Shown: one piece after another, positions 7,247 through 10,892 of the stretch | How positions within the stretch are numbered: the first letter of the stretch is position 1 | Layout: every line of letters starts with the position of its first letter | Assembly: GCA_938084195.1 (NCBI GenBank) | Contig: CALKDJ010000164.1 | Location: 1-10,892, forward strand | Direction: 5' to 3' | Source: an uncultured Methylophilaceae bacterium | Lineage (GTDB): Bacteria > Pseudomonadota > Gammaproteobacteria > Burkholderiales > Methylophilaceae | Length of the DNA: 10,892 bases | Translations under genes and position numbers: made by a program | Notes under the pieces: generated by a model | The model's database searches: none | What the model saw: the letters and a program-made list of their open reading frames with translations, nothing else | Told to the model about the DNA's origin: nothing

Positions 7247-8416
7247 ATGAAGGGTGTATTCAAGTTTTTGAGTTTCGTTATTATTTTAGAAACTACCTCG
7301 TTTATTGCACTTAAAATTTACCATAATAACTTCCAAGCTGGTAAAGTATCCGATTTCAGCTTTACTGATGTTCAAAAAGAAAAAACTCTTCAATTTTTAG
7401 ATGAAGGGCACCACTATCGTTGCTTTGATAGTTCACTAGGTTGGATGAATAAACCAACAACCAGTGTTTCGCAAATAAGTGGAAAGAGGAATATAAATAT
7501 TAATATCAATGAAGATGGGTTTAGAGCTAACCAGAAGTACAAAAAGATCAAGGATTGGAATGTGACACGAATTCTGGCACTAGGAGATTCTTTTACTTTT
7601 GGTTCAGAGGTAGATGACTTGGAGTGTTGGTCATCAATACTTGAGTGCCAAGAGAGTAACTTGGAAGTCTTAAATGCAGGGGTTCCTGGTTTTGGTTTGG
7701 ATCAATCATTGTTATATTTTAATGAATTAAAGAAAACATGGAATCCAGATGTCGTTATTGTTTCTTACATGACTATGATTTGGATGAGACATTTGAACAC
7801 ATTCCCTCCATTCAGAAATAAGCGTTCGATTCCCCTTTCAAAACCTCGCTTTATATTGAAAAATGGAAAGTTAAACTTGATCGATAACTATCTGAATTCT
7901 CCCCAAAAATATCAATTATTCCTTGAAAAACCGAATGTTGTTTCAATCGAGTTAGGTAAAAATGATTATTTCTATTCTACTCAATTTGGTAGTACATCCT
8001 ATCAATATGGAAATTTTGCAAATCTCATGTATTTGCTTTTGGGAAATGAACCAAAACAAAAAAGTGAATTATATGTGAATGGATATTACAATAAGGAACA
8101 TGATGGTTTCAGAATTACTGTAGCGATTCTTGATGAGTTTGTTAATGTTATTCGAGAAGTAGGAGCAAAACCTATCATCCTATTTTTCCCTGCAACCCAA
8201 GATATAAAAAGAATGCAAGAAATAAATAAACCTGCTTACAGAGTCTATAAACCCTTGTATGAAAAGGTTATCGAAATGGATGTTAATTGTTTTGATTTTG
8301 CATCTGAATTTTGTGATTTGGAGGGAGACCTTTTGTTTGAAAAAAATGGTCATTATTCCCCTTTTGCAAATAAGATTATTGCGAATAAAATTATAGATTT
8401 AATTAATTCATTATAA
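7247..8416 (+). CDS. Membrane-anchored SGNH/GDSL-like hydrolase or acyltransferase
   Basis: This protein of 389 residues begins with an uncleaved-looking signal anchor (about residues 7-25, after two early lysines), so the rest is probably extracytoplasmic. The SGNH block I is clear: 'ILALGDSFTFG' with nucleophile Ser115. 'LNAGVPGFGLDQ' (Asn143-Gly150) fits block II. The terminal block has His369 in 'KNGHYSPFANKIIANKI', like the 'DGHxNxxGH' end of polysaccharide-modifying SGNH proteins, but with Asn where Asp is common. The block III oxyanion Asn is not obvious: the strand 'VVIVSYMTMIWMRHL' lacks an N-D pair. Members of this clan act as esterases or O-acyltransferases on exopolysaccharides, which fits the neighbours. 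The specific reaction is unknown. ATG 7247 was preferred over a TTG at 7202 that overlaps the upstream gene. Its TAA shares one base with the next ATG. Confidence 0.72.
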   Translation: MKGVFKFLSFVIILETTSFIALKIYHNNFQAGKVSDFSFTDVQKEKTLQFLDEGHHYRCFDSSLGWMNKPTTSVSQISGKRNINININEDGFRANQKYKKIKDWNVTRILALGDSFTFGSEVDDLECWSSILECQESNLEVLNAGVPGFGLDQSLLYFNELKKTWNPDVVIVSYMTMIWMRHLNTFPPFRNKRSIPLSKPRFILKNGKLNLIDNYLNSPQKYQLFLEKPNVVSIELGKNDYFYSTQFGSTSYQYGNFANLMYLLLGNEPKQKSELYVNGYYNKEHDGFRITVAILDEFVNVIREVGAKPIILFFPATQDIKRMQEINKPAYRVYKPLYEKVIEMDVNCFDFASEFCDLEGDLLFEKNGHYSPFANKIIANKIIDLINSL

Positions 8417-9051
8417 TGATTATATCACATAAATATAAATTCATTTGGCTCCAGCCGAGGAAAACTGCATCAACAACAATTTATAAAAGATTAGGTTTAT
8501 ATAATGAGAGTCCCTATAAACAACAAAAGTATTTTAATAAACACTTAAAGAAAATATCTGATAAACACATATTATTAAGAGATTTCTTGATGTTACCTGA
8601 AGCTATTTTAGATTATAAAAAAATAATATTTGTAAGAAATCCTTATGATAGATTTTATAGTGATTACCTTCAGTGTAAAAAAGATTATATTATGAATCAC
8701 GGTAATGACTTTAGTGCAAAACCATGGGGTGTGATATTAAAAAAAGGTTTCCCATATTTTTGTGAACATTCATATAAATCTTTTAAAAAAGGAGAGTATT
8801 TGATTTCTTTAATTAGCAATTATGATAATGTTGTATATAATGATGAAAAGATTATTGATTATATTGGATTTGTTGAAACATTTGAAATGGATTTTAATAA
8901 AATATGCAGTCTTATAAATATCACAAATTATTCTGAGAAATCAGAAAATATAGAAATACCTCAAATTCATTGTAATCCGCTTGAAATGAACACCAGAGAT
9001 TATAAATATTTAAACCAATATTCTAAAGAACAAATAAGATTAGTTAACTAA
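8416..9051 (+). CDS. PAPS-dependent sulfotransferase (Sulfotransfer_2-like), AT-rich
   Basis: This protein of 211 residues has a PAPS loop with Arg and Ala variants: 'FIWLQPRKTASTTIY' (residues 9-23, Lys16). The 3'-phosphate motif 'FVRNPYDRFYSDYL' (Arg74, Ser82) is canonical. 'YIGFVETFEMDFNKIC' is the usual late 'vG..E.f' strand-helix. The loop and the R-N-P-Y-x-R form are closer to the sulfotransferase at 349 than to the pair at 5893-7235. It starts on the stop of the SGNH gene (TAATG), so coupling is likely even though there is no Shine-Dalgarno sequence. Sampled 60-base lines inside it are only about 20-25% GC, clearly lower than genes upstream. A weak terminator-like hairpin follows the stop. 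The acceptor is unknown. Confidence 0.83.
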   Translation: MIISHKYKFIWLQPRKTASTTIYKRLGLYNESPYKQQKYFNKHLKKISDKHILLRDFLMLPEAILDYKKIIFVRNPYDRFYSDYLQCKKDYIMNHGNDFSAKPWGVILKKGFPYFCEHSYKSFKKGEYLISLISNYDNVVYNDEKIIDYIGFVETFEMDFNKICSLINITNYSEKSENIEIPQIHCNPLEMNTRDYKYLNQYSKEQIRLVN

Positions 9052-9057
9052 ATATTT

Positions 9058-9078
9058 GGAAACGACTTTCGTTTTTTT
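9058..9078 (+). terminator. Weak Rho-independent terminator-like hairpin
   Basis: Seven bases after the sulfotransferase stop, AAACGA (9060-9065) and TCGTTT (9069-9074) form a perfect 6-bp stem around a CTT loop. Two further G-T wobbles are possible, and the 3' arm runs into a tract of seven T (9072-9078). The stem has only two G-C pairs, so termination would be partial at best. It occupies the 43-base gap between two sulfotransferases. Confidence 0.4.
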
Positions 9079-9094
9079 AAATATCGAAAAGTAG

Positions 9095-9838
9095 ATGTGT
9101 AAAATTTACTTTCTACATATCCCCAAAACTGGTGGGTCATCGATAAATAATATTTTTAAAAAACAATTTAATGATCATAATTATTTAGAACATATTGAAA
9201 ATAATATAGAAGATGTTGATATACTTTTAAAAAAACCTAATTTTTATCTGTCTGGTCATATACCTTACCCAAGAATCCAAGGAAAATTTTATAAAATTAT
9301 TAATTTATATAAATTTGTATTCATTAGAAACCCTTATGATCACATTATTTCTCACATTTCATGGATTTATAATCTTTCAAGGGATATTAAATTTTTAAGG
9401 AAACACCCTATTGAAGTACAAGAATTATCAATTTATTTAAACAAATTTAATTTTTCATGTTTAAAGGATTTTAAAATCATGATCAATGAATTACCACCTT
9501 ATGGGATTGCAGCTTTTGATAATCGGCAAACTAGATACTTTTCGGATCCACCGGATAATAAATATGTAGATGATATTTACTTTAAAAAAGCCGTATCTGT
9601 AATTCATAAATTTGAGTTTATCGGCTTTTTTGAGAACTTTACTTATTGCATCAATAATTTATCAAAAAAATTAAATATAGACTTTCATTCTTTAACAGTT
9701 CAAAATAGTAATAATAAAAAATTAATCGATAAGGATTTTTTAAAAAGTAAGTACTATGATTTTTTACATAATTTTATTAAGTACGACTTACGGCTTTATG
9801 ATGATTCTCGAAATATAAAAAACTCTTTATATGATTAA
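9095..9838 (+). CDS. PAPS-dependent sulfotransferase (Sulfotransfer_2-like), AT-rich
   Basis: This protein of 247 residues has the PAPS loop 'FLHIPKTGGSSINNIF' (residues 6-21, Lys11) and the 3'-phosphate motif 'FIRNPYDHIISHISW' (Arg78, Ser86). 'YLSGHIPYPRI' lies in the place of the 'HGHF' segment of the pair at 5893-7235. 'AFDNRQTRYFSDPPD' matches the 'N.qtr.l.g' acceptor-side segment of heparan/uronyl 2-O-sulfotransferase relatives, and 'FEFIGFFENFTYCINNL' is the late conserved strand-helix. No membrane segment is seen. The start ATG at 9095 has a purine-rich GAAAAG at 9086-9091, the best ribosome-binding candidate in the window. It is very AT-rich, like its upstream neighbour. It is separated from the next gene by 106 bases, the largest gap here, so it may end the upstream transcription unit. 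The acceptor is unknown. Confidence 0.86.
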   Translation: MCKIYFLHIPKTGGSSINNIFKKQFNDHNYLEHIENNIEDVDILLKKPNFYLSGHIPYPRIQGKFYKIINLYKFVFIRNPYDHIISHISWIYNLSRDIKFLRKHPIEVQELSIYLNKFNFSCLKDFKIMINELPPYGIAAFDNRQTRYFSDPPDNKYVDDIYFKKAVSVIHKFEFIGFFENFTYCINNLSKKLNIDFHSLTVQNSNNKKLIDKDFLKSKYYDFLHNFIKYDLRLYDDSRNIKNSLYD

Positions 9839-9897
9839 TCTTTTTCATTTCATTTAGGATCAGTCTTGAATCAATAATAAAAATGTTTATTCAATTT

Positions 9898-9903
9898 TAT
9901 AAT
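9898..9903 (+). promoter_or_regulatory. Possible -10 element upstream of the reductase gene
   Basis: A perfect TATAAT lies 41 bases before the ATG at 9945, within the largest intergenic gap of the window (9839-9944). No good -35 hexamer lies 16-18 bases upstream; the nearest TTGAAT (9866-9871) is 26 bases away. In DNA this AT-rich a TATAAT is expected often by chance. A weak imperfect inverted repeat (TGAAT at 9867-9871 with ATTCA at 9889-9893) is the only other structure seen in the gap. Confidence 0.25.
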
Positions 9904-9944
9904 AAGGTTTACTTTTCTACATTAAAAGCATTAACTAAATATTT

Positions 9945-10823
9945 ATGATCTATGTGCTTGGCAGTAATGGTTATATCGGTTCATCTATCGTTGATTTTTT
10001 GTTACAAAATGATTTTACAGTATCGGGCTTAAGTAGTAATTTATTCTACCAAAAAAATATACTTAAAATTAGGGAACTTTTTGTTGAAAATAATACAAAA
10101 TTTTTAATTAATGCAGCAGGTTTTACTGGTAAACCGAATGTGGATGCATGTGAATCATCCAAATATGAGTGCCTACAAGGTAATGCAGTGTTTCCAGGAA
10201 TTATTCGTGAGGTATGTGAAGAATTAAAAATACCTTGGGGCCATGTTTCTAGTGGATGCATTTACTCAGGTAGAAACCCTGACGGTAAAGGGTGGAGAGA
10301 AGGCGATGAACCTAATTTTACATTCCGATCTACACATTGTAGTTTTTACAGCGGCACTAAAGCTTTTGGGGAAGAGGTTTTGGAAGGGGCCGAAAATTGC
10401 TACATTTGGAGATTAAGGATTCCGTTTAACCACGAAACAAGCCCAAGGAACTATTTGCAAAAGCTTCTCAATTACCAAAATTTATTAGAAGCTGAAAACT
10501 CGGTTTCGCACCTTAATGAATTTTGTCAGAAATGTATCGAATGTTTTACCAAGGATATTGAACCAGGTGTCTACAACTTGACTAATTCTGGTTCGATTAC
10601 AACCAGCCAAGTCACTAATTGGATGATTGAAGAGGGTTTAACCGACAAAAAATTTAAGTTCTTTGCGTCTGAGGATGAATTTATGGAAAAGGCGGCGAAG
10701 ACTCCTCGTTCGAATTGCGTACTTGATACTACCAAAGCTGAAAAAGCTGGAATTGGCATGAGACCGGTGGAAGAGGCGATGATTGACTCGATACGAAAGA
10801 TGCGTCAGTCAATCTTATCATGA
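9945..10823 (+). CDS. NDP-4-keto-6-deoxyhexose reductase, NRS/ER-like (probable L-rhamnose synthesis)
   Basis: This 292-residue short-chain dehydrogenase of the extended (RmlD/epimerase) type starts with the NAD(P) loop 'VLGSNGYIGSS' (Gly6, Gly9, Gly12). 'INAAGFTGKPNVDACE' (from residue 55), 'SSGCIYSG', the catalytic Tyr135-x3-Lys139 in 'FYSGTKA', 'LRIPF', and 'PRSNCVLDTTKAEKAG' (from residue 254) follow in order. This set, especially 'AAG.TG.PNVD.CE' and 'PRSN..LD..K', is characteristic of the bifunctional NRS/ER proteins known from plant UDP-rhamnose synthesis and some bacteria and giant viruses, which do both 3,5-epimerisation and 4-reduction. It is less like classical RmlD. A dehydratase overlaps it at ATGA, so the two probably make L-rhamnose or a related 6-deoxyhexose nucleotide. 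Whether the carrier is dTDP or UDP, and whether it truly epimerises, cannot be read. GC is visibly higher than in the two preceding genes. Confidence 0.82.
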   Translation: MIYVLGSNGYIGSSIVDFLLQNDFTVSGLSSNLFYQKNILKIRELFVENNTKFLINAAGFTGKPNVDACESSKYECLQGNAVFPGIIREVCEELKIPWGHVSSGCIYSGRNPDGKGWREGDEPNFTFRSTHCSFYSGTKAFGEEVLEGAENCYIWRLRIPFNHETSPRNYLQKLLNYQNLLEAENSVSHLNEFCQKCIECFTKDIEPGVYNLTNSGSITTSQVTNWMIEEGLTDKKFKFFASEDEFMEKAAKTPRSNCVLDTTKAEKAGIGMRPVEEAMIDSIRKMRQSILS

Positions 10824-10892
10824 AAAATATTTTGGTAACCGGTGGGCTCGGATTTATCGGGTCCAATTTTATCCGAATGCTCATCGAGCAAA
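10820..10892 (+). CDS. NDP-glucose 4,6-dehydratase, N-terminal fragment (cut by window edge)
   Basis: Only the first 24 codons are present. They read 'MKNILVTGGLGFIGSNFIR' and so on: a beta strand followed by the NAD-binding Gly8-x-x-Gly11-x-x-Gly14 loop and 'SNFIR'. That wording is typical of dTDP- or UDP-glucose 4,6-dehydratases (RmlB/RfbB type), though other extended SDR epimerases start similarly. The ATG overlaps the TGA of the reductase gene by four bases. Pairing with an NRS/ER-like reductase strongly favours the dehydratase reading, since it would supply that enzyme's 4-keto-6-deoxy substrate. Confidence 0.65.
   Translation, partial: MKNILVTGGLGFIGSNFIRMLIEQ

Larger units (their letters stand above)
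8416..9944. other. Low-GC segment (two sulfotransferases and the following gap)
   Basis: By hand count, individual 60-base lines in this stretch are about 15-25% GC (for example 9661-9720 has 9 G/C and 8581-8640 has 12). The glycosyltransferase upstream is near 38% in a sampled line (5041-5100). The reductase downstream reaches 43-47% (10321-10380, 10681-10740). Lysine, asparagine, isoleucine and tyrosine codons dominate and nearly all wobble positions are A or T. The edges fall at gene boundaries. This suggests a separate origin for these two genes but does not prove transfer. Confidence 0.6.

Noticed and set aside
5893..9838. Reading the 'HIPKTGG' loops as P-loops of kinases or NTPases.
   Set aside because: The proteins lack Walker B; the paired R-x7-S motif about 65-90 residues later is the sulfotransferase 3'-phosphate site.
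1..10892. CRISPR array, tRNA, insertion sequence or long direct repeats.
   Set aside because: No regularly spaced repeats, cloverleaf-like segments, transposase-like proteins or terminal inverted repeats were seen by eye on either strand.

Overview
This window is a dense, one-directional (+ strand) run of surface-polysaccharide genes from an AT-rich bacterium. Twelve coding regions are supported and both edges cut a gene. The outstanding feature is the number of PAPS-dependent sulfotransferases: six of the twelve (one of them cut by the left edge). The natural reading is a biosynthetic cluster for an exported glycan carrying sulfate at several distinct positions.

Layout. From 2 to 2114 lie the tail of a sulfotransferase, a complete sulfotransferase starting at GTG, and a GT-B-like protein whose start overlaps the preceding stop (ATGA). 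From 2125 to 5871 lie a class I SAM methyltransferase with an extra N-terminal beta-rich domain and an 889-residue multi-module glycosyltransferase (GT4-like, then GT2-like, then a GT2-like remnant without its Asp motif). From 5893 to 7235 lie two tandem sulfotransferases, followed by a membrane-anchored SGNH/GDSL-like protein (7247-8416). From 8416 to 9838 lie two more sulfotransferases in a strikingly AT-rich stretch. After a 106-base gap come a sugar-nucleotide 4-ketoreductase (9945-10823) resembling the NRS/ER epimerase-reductases of L-rhamnose synthesis and, overlapping it by four bases, the first 24 codons of a probable NDP-glucose 4,6-dehydratase.

How they may work together (inference). 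The last two genes would supply an activated 6-deoxyhexose, probably L-rhamnose. The large glycosyltransferase and the GT-B-like protein would build the repeat unit. The methyltransferase, the SGNH protein and the sulfotransferases would decorate it with methyl, possibly acyl, and sulfate groups. No gene for sulfate activation (PAPS synthesis), export or polymerisation is in the window, so these must be elsewhere.

Organism. Low GC, near absence of Shine-Dalgarno sequences, tight gene packing and abundant sulfotransferases suit a marine bacterium. A picocyanobacterium (Prochlorococcus/Synechococcus type) or a Bacteroidetes-like lineage would fit, but the window contains no taxonomic marker and this is a guess. 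Gaps are 43 bases or shorter up to 9838, so most of the window could be one transcript. A weak terminator-like hairpin at 9058-9078 and a possible -10 element at 9898-9903 are the only regulatory signals I could see. No tRNA, rRNA, CRISPR array, insertion sequence or long repeat was seen.
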